Positions 21,374-29,636 of a stretch of DNA of 30,406 nucleotides are shown piece after piece. The DNA is taken from positions 1 through 30,406 of the forward strand of contig JAGWHA010000004.1 in NCBI GenBank assembly GCA_028867095.1, read 5' to 3'. Under the pieces are notes generated by a model, which saw only the letters and a list, made by a program, of their open reading frames with translations, was not told the origin of the DNA and made no database searches. Origin of the DNA: Microcaldota archaeon. Lineage in GTDB: Archaea > Micrarchaeota > Micrarchaeia > Micrarchaeales > CABMGC01. Both the position numbers and the translations under genes were made by a program. Numbering within the stretch: the stretch's first letter is position 1; each line of letters opens with the position of its first letter.

Positions 21374-21706
21374 ATGTATGATAATATGCCAAAGCAACAG
21401 AGTGCTCCAGCTGGTACACCGCGCGTTCTGAACATGAAGCCAAAGATAAACATACAGAACATAGTGGTCAGCGCAGATCTTCACTCTACAATCGACCTCT
21501 ACGCGCTATCAAAGAACATCAAGGAGGTTGACTACGAGCCAGAGCAGTTCCCAGGCGCAATATTTAGGATAAAGGAGCCGAAGGCAGTCATAATACTATT
21601 CAAGAACGGGAAGCTCATCTGCACTGGGTCAAACACTGAGTCTAACATCGTGAAGGTGCTTGACTATGCCACAAAGATAATCTCAAAGTACGTGATCAAC
21701 CAGTAG
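21374..21706 (+). CDS. tbp: Single-repeat (half-length) TATA-binding protein
   Basis: A core transcription factor that binds promoter TATA boxes, but only half the usual size: 110 residues against roughly 180-200 for archaeal TBPs, which contain two tandem repeats. One complete repeat spans about residues 24-107. KPKINIQNIVVSADLHSTID matches the opening of a TBP repeat, then YEPEQFPGAIFRIKEPKAVI, ILFKNGKLICTGSN and a C-terminal helix. The two DNA-kinking phenylalanine positions are present (Phe59 in QFPG, Phe76 in LFKNG). The opening resembles the second repeat of normal TBPs, while IDLYALSKNI resembles the first. The stop is 3 nt from the convergent coaD gene, leaving no room for a second repeat. 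The N-terminal 20 residues are likely disordered. An alternative ATG is at 21386. A homodimer would be needed to rebuild the saddle. Confidence 0.88.
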   Translation: MYDNMPKQQSAPAGTPRVLNMKPKINIQNIVVSADLHSTIDLYALSKNIKEVDYEPEQFPGAIFRIKEPKAVIILFKNGKLICTGSNTESNIVKVLDYATKIISKYVINQ

Positions 21707-21709
21707 GCG

Positions 21710-22180
21710 TTATTTTCGGAGGAGGTTTCCTTCAGGGTCTATCTCATTTCTCTTGATCCTGGTCGTTGATACCTTCTGGCCGTCCTTTGACAAAATCAGC
21801 GGAATGACAACATGCTCAACCTCCCTTAGGTTTCTCTCCTTTCTCAGCGCATTCAGTTCGGATATCACTGTTGAGGTCTCGCTACTTGTGACCAGAGCCT
21901 CGATCTCAGAAGAGAATATTCCCGGACCGAATAAGGAGTCAAGCTTCACAATATCGTACTTTGCGCCAGGGAATCGGATGCTGATTTGTTCCTCGAGATT
22001 TTTACGCCTTGTCTCGTAGTTGTTGAACGGGCTCTTGCCCCTTGCTCCAGCAAACTCGTCGCTGCTAAGGCCTATTATCATCTTCTCTGAGACCTCAACT
22101 GCACCGCGTAGCAGCTCGAAATGGCCAGTGTGAAGGATATCGAAGGTGCCCCCCAGCGCGGATGCTTTGAACTTTTTCAT
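21710..22180 (-). CDS. coaD: Phosphopantetheine adenylyltransferase, archaeal type
   Basis: It transfers AMP from ATP to 4'-phosphopantetheine to form dephospho-CoA, the penultimate step of CoA synthesis. The 156-residue nucleotidyltransferase carries GGTFDILHTGH (about residues 10-20) with the two catalytic His of the family, IGLSSDEFAGARGKSPFNNY matching archaeal CoaD-like proteins, and a STTRIKRNEID motif near the end in place of the bacterial ISSTxVR. ATG at 22180 is chosen; a TTG one codon upstream is also in frame. It converges on the TBP gene with 3 nt between stops. The nearby glycosyltransferase is on the same strand, but a 50-nt AT-rich gap suggests a separate promoter. Confidence 0.88.
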   Translation of the reverse strand: MKKFKASALGGTFDILHTGHFELLRGAVEVSEKMIIGLSSDEFAGARGKSPFNNYETRRKNLEEQISIRFPGAKYDIVKLDSLFGPGIFSSEIEALVTSSETSTVISELNALRKERNLREVEHVVIPLILSKDGQKVSTTRIKRNEIDPEGNLLRK

Positions 22181-22230
22181 CAAAGCAATTCGGCTTTTGA
22201 GGGCTTTAAGTATTACCTAATGTTCGTTTA

Positions 22231-23361
22231 TTATGCCTGGCTCACTTCGCGAGCCATCTTGTCGAACTTCCTGAAGAATGCCTCCCAGGAATAGTTTGCT
22301 ATTGCCCTCTTCCTAGCATCCTTGCCCATTTTCTCAGCGAGAGACTCGTGCTCGACGACAAATTTCATCTTCTCCGCCATCTCATCTGGGGATTCGATCA
22401 GCATTCCGGTCTTGCCGTTTACAACGGTTTCCCTAAGCCCCCCCTCGTTGACGGCAATCAGCGGCTTTGCGCTTGCCATCGCCTCAATGGGAACGATTCC
22501 GTAGTCCTCGTTTATCGCGGCGAAGAGGACCGCAGTGCAGTTTGCGTAGAGCTCCCTGACCTGCGCATCGGTTGTGTGGAGCTTGAAGATTACGTTCTTA
22601 GGCGCAATCTTCTTTAGCCTCTGGAAGTATTCTAAGTGCTCCTTGTCGTTTGAGAGCGAGCCTGCGAGCACCAGCTTGTAGTTTTTGAGGCCCGTCTTTG
22701 CCACGAACTTATTGAACGCCTCTATCACGTACTCCTGCCTCTTGTTTAGGTAGAACCTTGAGGGATAGAAGAAGTACCTGTCATCCCCTGAGTTCCTGAA
22801 ATCCTTTGCGTCGACTCCCGGATTGATGACCGTTGCGCTCCTGCCCAAGTATTTCTTTATCCTTGCGTTTGTGGTCTCGCTGTTTGTTGCTAGCGCCTCG
22901 ATCTTGTTTATCACGCCCTTTGAGAGGATCTTGTAGGAGTTTGTGAATGTGTAGTAGAGGAGCTTTGACTTTACGGACCTGTTCTGCATCCTAAACGAGT
23001 AGAGGTCGTACACCTCACGTATCGGGGTGTGGCAGTACCAGAGAACTCGGGGGTTCTTGTTGCGTATCCACTCGCTTGGCGAGGTGTGCGCGTTGATCAG
23101 GTCGTAGTCCTCCCGGATCTTGGTGTAGTAGAAGGCGTATCCGGCGCGCATCCCCTGTGAAGCCCTGTAGGGGAGCAGGGAGGAGAAGGGAATTTTCTTC
23201 TTTAGGACCTCGATGTCAAACTCCTTGAACTCAGGGAAGGTGTTTTGCTTGTCGTACTCGACCGTGTAGATCTTGGCATCGTAGCGCTTTGCGATCTCCA
23301 GAATTACCCTCTCCGCCCCTCCCTTCAGATTCAGATAGGGGTGGGTTATGAGAAGCTTCAA
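22231..23361 (-). CDS. GT4-family glycosyltransferase
   Basis: A 376-residue GT-B fold, retaining glycosyltransferase that would add a sugar from a nucleotide donor to a lipid-linked or polymer acceptor on the inner face of the membrane. The N-terminal domain begins LITHPYLNLKGGAERVILEI with the Gly-Gly-Ala-Glu loop. The linker region carries NSETTNARIKKYLGR and INPGVDAKDF, and the donor-binding domain has FYPSRFYLNKRQEYVIEAF and the E-x7-E motif in NEDYGIVPIEAMASAKPLIA. It starts (TTG at 23361) 4 nt after the STT3 gene on the same strand. It is therefore probably cotranscribed with it, and likely helps build the lipid-linked glycan that STT3 transfers. Confidence 0.88.
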   Translation of the reverse strand: MKLLITHPYLNLKGGAERVILEIAKRYDAKIYTVEYDKQNTFPEFKEFDIEVLKKKIPFSSLLPYRASQGMRAGYAFYYTKIREDYDLINAHTSPSEWIRNKNPRVLWYCHTPIREVYDLYSFRMQNRSVKSKLLYYTFTNSYKILSKGVINKIEALATNSETTNARIKKYLGRSATVINPGVDAKDFRNSGDDRYFFYPSRFYLNKRQEYVIEAFNKFVAKTGLKNYKLVLAGSLSNDKEHLEYFQRLKKIAPKNVIFKLHTTDAQVRELYANCTAVLFAAINEDYGIVPIEAMASAKPLIAVNEGGLRETVVNGKTGMLIESPDEMAEKMKFVVEHESLAEKMGKDARKRAIANYSWEAFFRKFDKMAREVSQA

Positions 23362-23365
23362 TCAA

Positions 23366-26281
23366 TCAGCCTGGCATCGTGTAGTTGTTTGTGACATAGC
23401 TTGCCTTAGGCGTCACTGGAGGGATCCCTCCCGTGTAGTTGTTTAGCTGCAGTATGACGATCGGGTTTGTGCTGTTGATGTAGTTAATCCCGCTGAAGTC
23501 GCTTGGGTATGCGAGGCTAAAGCCAGGGAGCTTCCCGAAGAAGAAGGCCCTGTAGTAGCTGGAGTTGTAGAAGAGCGATGGCGCGTTTGTGATCGTGTCG
23601 TTTGGCCCGTTAGGTAGATAGACCACAAGGAAGTCTGCGAGCGTCTGGCCGTTTACAGGCACGGTCCCGTAGAAGAACGTGGCAGTCGGTATAATCACTG
23701 CATTGAGCTTTGTCCCGTTGCCGTTGTATAGATAGACAGGCGCGGCGCTGTTATAGATTGAGGCGGGCACGCAGTATGTAGAGTTTAGGAAGTTGTTGCC
23801 CGCAAGCATGATGACCTTGAGCGCCTGGAATGAGGCGTTGGAGAACTGGCAGTAGTTGTTTATGTTGTTAGTGGTCGTAGGCACAAGTGCGTAGATGGGA
23901 TCGTGGTTTAATTCGCACTGCGACCCACCCAGCGAGTATGGCTGTCCGTGGAGCTGCCCCTGCTGGACTGCGTATCCGAGGCTTGTCTGTCCGGCATTGA
24001 CGCAAGCAAGGAAGTCGAGCGCGCCCCACTTCTGCATCAGTTCACTGTCAAAGAGAACATACTTTGACTGTATCGAGTTCATGTAGTTTGCAAGCGTCGT
24101 GGAGTTGACACCGTCTGATGCAGATAGCACATACTGCGCAGCGGTTGCGTAGTCCTCGGTTGCGACCGCATTGTCTCCCCTAAGCACGGCGTTGCTGTTG
24201 CCAAACCAGTTGATCCAGTCTCCGTAGTCCCACCAGGCAAGGATTCTAGGCGCATAAGGCCCGACGTTTGCCTTCATCCACGCTGTCGCATTGAGCCAGA
24301 CTGAAGATACCTGCTGGCAATAAAGCGTGTAGCCTATCCCGTTTCCAGACGAGGCAAGGCTGTTGCAGTTCGGGTTGACTGCGGCGCCCAAAATATCAAT
24401 GAAGATGCTTGATTCGAACAGCACGATTATGATGCTCACGTATACCAGAATCTTGATTGGTCTGAGGTTGAAGTTGAGCGTAGGTATTACGTTCTTTATG
24501 CCGCTGAGCTTAAAGTTGTTGTTGATCAGTATTATAAGTTCCCCTATTATTGCGCCGATTGCGAGTATGTATCCGACTCCAAAGTGCGGAAGGTACTTTA
24601 CCTCAGTCATCCCTGCAAGCGCGAGGGGCCAGACAACCGCAAGGGAAAGGATGCTGAACTTCGAATTCCTGTTGATGACGGCAAGGACCATCAAAATAGT
24701 GAAGAGTATCATCACCGCCCATACGATCAGATTGACTCCCCGAATCGTCGAGCCGATGATTCCGAAACCTGCGGCGCCGAAGTTGAAGTTGAATCCTGTA
24801 GGTGAATACTCCTGGACCGTGGCAAAGAGAGGTATCGAGGGTGTCGTGAAGTGGGTGCTGAGAGCGATGTACTTTTGTAGGGGCTCGCCAAGCGATGTAA
24901 ACATCATCAGCAGTAGTGCAATTGCAGCAATCACTACAAGCCAGATAGAGTAGGTCTTGAAGTCTGTTTCTCTGAAGAGGATCTTTCTGGACGAAAGCAG
25001 CTTTGGAACGTACTCGAAGATTGCGACGAACAGAAGCGCAAAGAGCGGCAGTCCGATTATGATCGGAACGCCAAGAAGCGCAGGCGTCCTGTTTGTGAGC
25101 ACAGATCCGTATGGCGCAAAGAGCGCGTAGAACACGGCGATTATGCCGATCACTATTGCGTTCATCTTATAGAAGTCCGTTGTCTTCTCGTTCTTTAGGA
25201 TGAATATCACTCCCTGCAGCAGGATGTAGATTCCTAGCACTCCTGCGTCCACGGTGTAGTAATGGGCGCCGAGGAATGTTGACACGAATGCGATTCCCGC
25301 AAGGATTGCAAACTTCTTCTCCTTGAGGTTGTTGACCGCAAGCAGGTATGCGGCGTAAAAGAAGAAGAGCGTGAAAATCCCCCAAGGCTCGGCGAGCTGC
25401 TCTCCGGCTATGAATGTTGTTATGAGCGCAGGCATCGCCGTTGTCAGCACGGCGCCGATTATCGCAGGGAACTCGCCGTACTCGTGGTAGAGGAACATGA
25501 AGACAACAAAGACAAGCAAGGCCGCGACTATCGGCGGATAGAAGCTGCTTGTGTTGCTCATCAGCGTGGTGCTGAATGCGGCATAGTTAGTGGAGAGCTG
25601 GTTTGTGATTCCGTACCAGTAAGCCTCAAGGTAAGGCAATATCGGCTCGATTCTGTGCGGGCTTCCTGCAGCGAGGATCGGCCAAGCTGAATGGTCATAT
25701 AGGACCTGATATCCATGGACTAGAATTGATTCGGTGCTCAGCAAATCGAAGTACGGGTCGAACTCGAAGAAGTTTGCGGCTGCGGGCAGGCTCATCAGCC
25801 TTGTTGCAAATGTTATGAGCATGAGCAACACAAGCACATACCAGATTATCTTGTTCGAATGCTTCTTCTCCGGGGCCTTTGGGATCAGCGGCTCGCCCAT
25901 CTCGTGCGAGGCGATCACCTGCGCCTCGGTGCTTAGGGTGTGGTGAGGCTCTTTCGGCTTTGCTGTGGGCATCCCGAGAAACGGCTTGAGCGAGTCCAGA
26001 TTGAGCACCCCCTGCCAGAGGCATAGGATTATCCCGATTATCGTAAGTATGATGACGTTTAGGTTGTAGAGCCCAACCGAAAAGGCGAATGCTGATGAGA
26101 ATGGGATCAGGTACGACTCAAGCCAGGTCATTGTTGGAGGGAAGATCAGCCCAAACATGAATCCGATCGTGCCTATCTCAAAGGTGTTGAGCTTTGTCTT
26201 CTTGAGCAGCGCGAACGCAAGGAAAAATCCTGGCACTATTATCGCTAGTAGTGCTATAAATGCCGGTAATAAAAAGCCCAT
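23366..26281 (-). CDS. aglB: Oligosaccharyltransferase STT3/AglB with N-terminal membrane extension
   Basis: The membrane enzyme that transfers a lipid-linked oligosaccharide to Asn in N-x-S/T sequons outside the cell. At 971 residues it has the acidic first-loop motif FEFDPYFD (Asp175, Asp179), more than ten membrane helices, the EQLAEPWG and GAHYYTVDAG loops, and the C-terminal soluble domain with WWDYG at residues 683-687. Unusually, about 110 residues with three predicted helices plus a charged linker (KPKEPHHTLSTEAQVIASHE region) precede the normal STT3 start; in typical AglB the first Asp lies within roughly the first 50 residues. ATG at 26281 is chosen because an upstream TTG would lie before the promoter. 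The C-terminal domain itself carries many sequons (NNYT, NSSY, NSTN). The GT4 gene follows 4 nt later. Confidence 0.92.
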   Translation of the reverse strand: MGFLLPAFIALLAIIVPGFFLAFALLKKTKLNTFEIGTIGFMFGLIFPPTMTWLESYLIPFSSAFAFSVGLYNLNVIILTIIGIILCLWQGVLNLDSLKPFLGMPTAKPKEPHHTLSTEAQVIASHEMGEPLIPKAPEKKHSNKIIWYVLVLLMLITFATRLMSLPAAANFFEFDPYFDLLSTESILVHGYQVLYDHSAWPILAAGSPHRIEPILPYLEAYWYGITNQLSTNYAAFSTTLMSNTSSFYPPIVAALLVFVVFMFLYHEYGEFPAIIGAVLTTAMPALITTFIAGEQLAEPWGIFTLFFFYAAYLLAVNNLKEKKFAILAGIAFVSTFLGAHYYTVDAGVLGIYILLQGVIFILKNEKTTDFYKMNAIVIGIIAVFYALFAPYGSVLTNRTPALLGVPIIIGLPLFALLFVAIFEYVPKLLSSRKILFRETDFKTYSIWLVVIAAIALLLMMFTSLGEPLQKYIALSTHFTTPSIPLFATVQEYSPTGFNFNFGAAGFGIIGSTIRGVNLIVWAVMILFTILMVLAVINRNSKFSILSLAVVWPLALAGMTEVKYLPHFGVGYILAIGAIIGELIILINNNFKLSGIKNVIPTLNFNLRPIKILVYVSIIIVLFESSIFIDILGAAVNPNCNSLASSGNGIGYTLYCQQVSSVWLNATAWMKANVGPYAPRILAWWDYGDWINWFGNSNAVLRGDNAVATEDYATAAQYVLSASDGVNSTTLANYMNSIQSKYVLFDSELMQKWGALDFLACVNAGQTSLGYAVQQGQLHGQPYSLGGSQCELNHDPIYALVPTTTNNINNYCQFSNASFQALKVIMLAGNNFLNSTYCVPASIYNSAAPVYLYNGNGTKLNAVIIPTATFFYGTVPVNGQTLADFLVVYLPNGPNDTITNAPSLFYNSSYYRAFFFGKLPGFSLAYPSDFSGINYINSTNPIVILQLNNYTGGIPPVTPKASYVTNNYTMPG

Positions 26282-26288
26282 GAAGACA

Positions 26289-26324
26289 CGTATTTTATAA
26301 CTTATCAACAACAATATATTTAAA
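26289..26324. promoter_or_regulatory. Compact divergent promoter (STT3 / geranylgeranyl reductase)
   Basis: Only 62 nt separate the two start codons. On the plus strand AATATATTTAAAA (26313-26325) predicts transcription at about 26343, right at the ATG at 26344. On the minus strand, either that same AT-rich element or TTATAAAATAC (26290-26300) can serve STT3. The two promoters therefore share or abut a TATA element. Confidence 0.5.
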
Positions 26325-26343
26325 ACACTCCTTTGTGCTTTTT

Positions 26344-27447
26344 ATGAAAAACAGCGTGGCTATTATAGGCGCAGGAACCGCAGGTTTGATTGCCGCAAAT
26401 CGGCTCAGAAAACTTGGCGTAGAGACAACCGTTTACGACCAAAAGCCAAGGCCGGGATTCCCTGTCAGGGCATCCGGAATACTCTCCATAAACGGGCTCG
26501 AAACTCTGGGGGTTGATTACAAGAAGGCGATGACCAACACCCTAAACGGGGCCAAGCTGCACATTGGCAAGGAAACGATCGAGATACGCGCAAAGAAACC
26601 GATTGCGTACGTGCTTGAGAGATTTGAGCTCAACCAGCTTTTGCAGCAGGCATGCGAGCATGCTGGCGCAGAGATAAAGGTGGGAACGCAGATTGATGGA
26701 AAGGCACTTGACAAATTATCCGAGAAAAATATAATCGTAGGCGCTGATGGCGCAATCTCAACAGTTGCAAGGCACTTCAAGTTCCCTCCGATCGAGAAGC
26801 ACATCCTCACCTTCAGGGCGGAGTACGATTACAGTGTAGATGACAGCAGCATGGTAGAACTCTTCTTCGACAAGGATGTTACTCCAGGATTCTTCGGATG
26901 GATCTCGCCGAACTCAAGGGACATTGTTGAGATTGGCATTGGGATAGACTCGACCTTCGGCAACAGCAAGACCTCCTTTGAAAAATTCAAGAGGATACCT
27001 GCGATAAAGCAGATTGTGGAGAATGGAAGGCCCATAACTGACGGGGCGAGCATAATCCCTGTGGGAATGAGAAAGCGCTTTGTGAAGGACAGTGAGGAGG
27101 TCCTGCTTGTCGGGGACGCTGCGGGCCAGGTGAAGCCAACAACAGGCGGCGGGATAATTTTTGGGGGGAACGGGGCCGTGTACGCTGCAAACGCGATACA
27201 CAGGCACATGGAAAAGGGAACGAAGCTCAGCGAGTACGAAAGGGTCTGGAGAAAGGAGTTCCAGAAGGAGGTGAGGCTACACTCATTCTTCTACGACCTC
27301 TACTCATCGATGGACAAAAAGGGCCTTGAGAGGCTTGCGAAGGTGATAAAGCTGATGAGGCTGGAGTCCTTCCTTGGAAAATACGGGGATATGGACAGGC
27401 CAAGCCTTGTCATAAAAAGATTTTTCCTGAGGGGACTTGCAAAGTAA
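26344..27447 (+). CDS. Geranylgeranyl reductase family (archaeal lipid saturation)
   Basis: A 367-residue FAD-dependent reductase that saturates the isoprenoid chains of archaeal ether lipids, working at the membrane surface. The Rossmann FAD motif GAGTAG is at residues 9-14, the VGADGAIS segment lies in the middle, and the signature GDAAGQVKPTTGGGIIFGG (about residues 258-276), typical of digeranylgeranylglycerophospholipid reductases, contacts FAD. PRPGFPVRASGILSINGLE near residue 40 fits the family's cysteine-lacking variants. The C-terminus is helical and basic (VIKRFFLRGLAK). The mRNA is probably leaderless. Other members of the family reduce geranylgeranyl diphosphate or chlorophyll chains; the archaeal context favours the lipid enzyme. 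Confidence 0.9.
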   Translation: MKNSVAIIGAGTAGLIAANRLRKLGVETTVYDQKPRPGFPVRASGILSINGLETLGVDYKKAMTNTLNGAKLHIGKETIEIRAKKPIAYVLERFELNQLLQQACEHAGAEIKVGTQIDGKALDKLSEKNIIVGADGAISTVARHFKFPPIEKHILTFRAEYDYSVDDSSMVELFFDKDVTPGFFGWISPNSRDIVEIGIGIDSTFGNSKTSFEKFKRIPAIKQIVENGRPITDGASIIPVGMRKRFVKDSEEVLLVGDAAGQVKPTTGGGIIFGGNGAVYAANAIHRHMEKGTKLSEYERVWRKEFQKEVRLHSFFYDLYSSMDKKGLERLAKVIKLMRLESFLGKYGDMDRPSLVIKRFFLRGLAK

Positions 27448-27454
27448 GCAGGGG

Positions 27455-27952
27455 CTATTTATCCTTCTTCTCAAGCAGCGACTTGCCCATCAGCTCCCTG
27501 TTCTTTAGATCCTGCTGAACCTTCTCGAGGTCCTCCTTTGTCAGTATCCTGCTCAGGATGTACTCCGAGTAGTGGGTGGAAATCTGCGCAAGGTCGATTA
27601 GCATGGACTGGAGCTGGCTTGCCTTTATCGTTATCTCCTTCTCCGGCTTCACCACCTCTATTCCGACAGGGGCATAGTTGAAGCAGATGTTTATTAGGGC
27701 CGCGATGTCCTTGACGAGAACGTCAGCTACGGCATTTGTGGACCAGTGCTTCTCTATCTGTATCGGCTCGTCTATCTCGCCCACGCAGTACACAACGCCA
27801 GGCATCTTGAGAAGCTTGTTGCTTATCAGGTCTGTCATCAGAGGCTGAAGGTCTTCCTTGGTTTCGCTCTGCATGTCGAAGTATATCTTCGCAAGCACTC
27901 CGCCGCTGTGTATCGTCTCCTGGATTACCTTGTTTACTTCATCGTTTGCCAT
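27455..27952 (-). CDS. Conserved-looking archaeal protein of unknown function next to hisS
   Basis: A 165-residue soluble protein of alpha/beta character. The opening (VIQETIHSGGVLAKIYFDMQ) and GVVYCVGEIDEPIQ resemble a ferredoxin-like or ACT-like strand pattern. The last 60 residues form an amphipathic helix pair rich in Lys/Glu (IKASQLQSMLIDLAQISTHY; LTKEDLEKVQQDLKNRELMG). I do not recognise a family. It starts 4 nt after the HisRS stop on the same strand, so it is translated from the same message; this is the only hint about its role. It converges on the geranylgeranyl reductase gene with 7 nt between stops. Confidence 0.65.
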   Translation of the reverse strand: MANDEVNKVIQETIHSGGVLAKIYFDMQSETKEDLQPLMTDLISNKLLKMPGVVYCVGEIDEPIQIEKHWSTNAVADVLVKDIAALINICFNYAPVGIEVVKPEKEITIKASQLQSMLIDLAQISTHYSEYILSRILTKEDLEKVQQDLKNRELMGKSLLEKKDK

Positions 27953-27956
27953 TTGA

Positions 27957-29237
27957 TCATTCCTTCATCGTCATCTTCCCGATTGCCTCGGAGAGCGGGA
28001 GCGATTCCTCTTCTCCGCTTACCAGGTCCCTGAGCTTGACGTTGTTTGCGGCCTTCTCCTGGCTGCCTACTATTATTGCATATCGGAATTTAAGTGCGTT
28101 TGCATACTCGAGCTGCTTTGAGATGTTGCGCCGGGTCATGTTTATGTCCGTGTACACCCCTGCGGCCCTCGCGCTGTTTGCAACGGAGAGCGCATAGCCG
28201 TAGTTCTCGTCGCCTATGGTGCCAACAAAGAGCTTAGCATATGTGCTCATCATGGGCTTGCCCTCGATGACGTCGAAAACCCTGTCTATCCCTATAGAGC
28301 ATCCCACTGCAGGCACGCTCTTCTTCGCGTAAAGCTCGAGCAGGTTGTTGTACCTCCCCCCTGCGGCGAGCGTGGGAAGGAGTTTGCCTTCGTAGTAAAC
28401 CACAAATTCCCAAACGAATCCGGTGTAGTAGTCAAAGCCCCTTGCAAGGGATGGCGAGAACGCCACGCTTCCCTGGAGCTTGTATGCCGCAAGAAGCTCC
28501 ATGAGGCTCTTGAGCCTCTCGAATTCCGCTTTTGTGCCAGGGGTGTTTGCGGCGACCTTCCCGATCGTCTCCTCGTCGTTTCCTCCCTCTGTTATGAATT
28601 CGACAATCCTCTCCGCGGCCCTCTGTTCGACGCCTAGCTCTTGTATCTGGCTTGTGACCTCGCGCCTTCCGATCTTCTCAAGCTTGTCGATTATCCTTAT
28701 TATCTGGGGCTGCTTCTCCTTTTGCACCCCGAAAGAGTCGAGGACTGCGTCGAGTATTACCCTGCTGTTGATCAGTATCTTGTAGTCAGTTAGCTTAAGC
28801 TCCTCAAGGGCAATCGCGACTGCGGCAATCACCTCGGCGTCGCATTCCACGCCCTCGCTGCCCACTATGTCGACATCCGCCTGAGTGAACTCGCGGTATC
28901 GCATCTTCTGAGGCTCGTCGCGCCTCCATGTCTGGCCTATCTGGTATCTCTTGAAGGGAAGGGGCATATTGCTGTTCATGGCAATGTATCTTGCCATGGG
29001 GATGGTCAGGTCGAACCGCAGCGCGGAGTCGTCGCCATCTATCTTGTAGAACTGCTTGGCCGACTCCTCACCGTATGCCTTTGCGTTGAGGACCTCCATG
29101 CTCTCAAGAGCCGGGGTCTCTATCGGCGAAAATCCGAACCTCTTGAAGGTTTCCTCGACAACGGCGATTATCCTCTTCCTCGCAATACTCTCCCCTGGTC
29201 CAAAATCTCTAACGCCCCTTGGCTGGGATATTGGCAT
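27957..29237 (-). CDS. hisS: Histidyl-tRNA synthetase
   Basis: It charges tRNA-His with histidine in the cytoplasm. A class II aminoacyl-tRNA synthetase of 426 residues, the usual length. It starts ISQPRGVRDFGPGE, then motif 1, motif 2 (YQIGQTWRRDEPQKMRYREF with the ATP-binding Arg), the histidine-specific stretches FSPSLARGFDYYTGFVWEF and AAGGRYNNLLELY, and motif 3 in GCSIGIDRVFDV. The C-terminal anticodon-binding domain follows (RAAGVYTDINMTRRNISKQL onwards, ending VSGEEESLPL). The ATG at 29237 is preferred to the GTG at 29246. It lies 12 nt after the thioredoxin gene, forming a trx-hisS-hypothetical operon. Confidence 0.96.
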   Translation of the reverse strand: MPISQPRGVRDFGPGESIARKRIIAVVEETFKRFGFSPIETPALESMEVLNAKAYGEESAKQFYKIDGDDSALRFDLTIPMARYIAMNSNMPLPFKRYQIGQTWRRDEPQKMRYREFTQADVDIVGSEGVECDAEVIAAVAIALEELKLTDYKILINSRVILDAVLDSFGVQKEKQPQIIRIIDKLEKIGRREVTSQIQELGVEQRAAERIVEFITEGGNDEETIGKVAANTPGTKAEFERLKSLMELLAAYKLQGSVAFSPSLARGFDYYTGFVWEFVVYYEGKLLPTLAAGGRYNNLLELYAKKSVPAVGCSIGIDRVFDVIEGKPMMSTYAKLFVGTIGDENYGYALSVANSARAAGVYTDINMTRRNISKQLEYANALKFRYAIIVGSQEKAANNVKLRDLVSGEEESLPLSEAIGKMTMKE

Positions 29238-29249
29238 AGAAAGCACTAA

Positions 29250-29570
29250 TCATAAGTTTGTGGATATCCACTTCTTGAGGCTCTCCTTGGGCAGCGCGCC
29301 TATCGAGACTGCCCTGACCTCTCCCTTGTCGAAGAGGACTGCAGTAGGGATGCTCATCACATTGTATCTCTCCGCAATCTCCGGGTTGTCATCAACGTTT
29401 AGCTTGTAGAACTTGACCTTCTTGTCGAGCTCGCTTGATACCTCCTCGACAATCGGCGAGAATACCCTGCACGGCCCGCACCACTCCGCCCAGAAGTCAA
29501 CGACTACAGGAGTCTTTGCGCTGAGCACGTTCACGTCGAATTTATCCTTGTTAATGTCATCTACGGCCAT
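29250..29570 (-). CDS. trxA: Thioredoxin
   Basis: A small cytoplasmic dithiol reductant. The 106-residue protein has the classical active site WCGPC (Cys31 and Cys34), the buried Asp25 before it in VVVDFWAEWCGPC, the KLNVDDNPEIAERYNVMSIPT segment with the cis-Pro, and the conserved Gly in the last strand. Length and motifs are standard. The ATG at 29570 follows GGTGTTT at Shine-Dalgarno distance and a TATA box at 29601-29611. It heads an operon with hisS. It could pass electrons to ribonucleotide reductase or, more speculatively, to membrane redox proteins such as the DUF929 pair. Confidence 0.95.
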   Translation of the reverse strand: MAVDDINKDKFDVNVLSAKTPVVVDFWAEWCGPCRVFSPIVEEVSSELDKKVKFYKLNVDDNPEIAERYNVMSIPTAVLFDKGEVRAVSIGALPKESLKKWISTNL

Positions 29571-29600
29571 ATTAAACACCAATAACACTTCTGACAGGAA

Positions 29601-29611
29601 TAAATATATAA
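29601..29611 (-). promoter_or_regulatory. TATA box of the trx-hisS operon
   Basis: TTATATATTTA on the minus strand predicts a start near 29582, about 12 nt before the ATG at 29570, with GGTG between them. Confidence 0.5.
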
Positions 29612-29636
29612 GTCTGAGGAACCTTGGATGGCTGGC

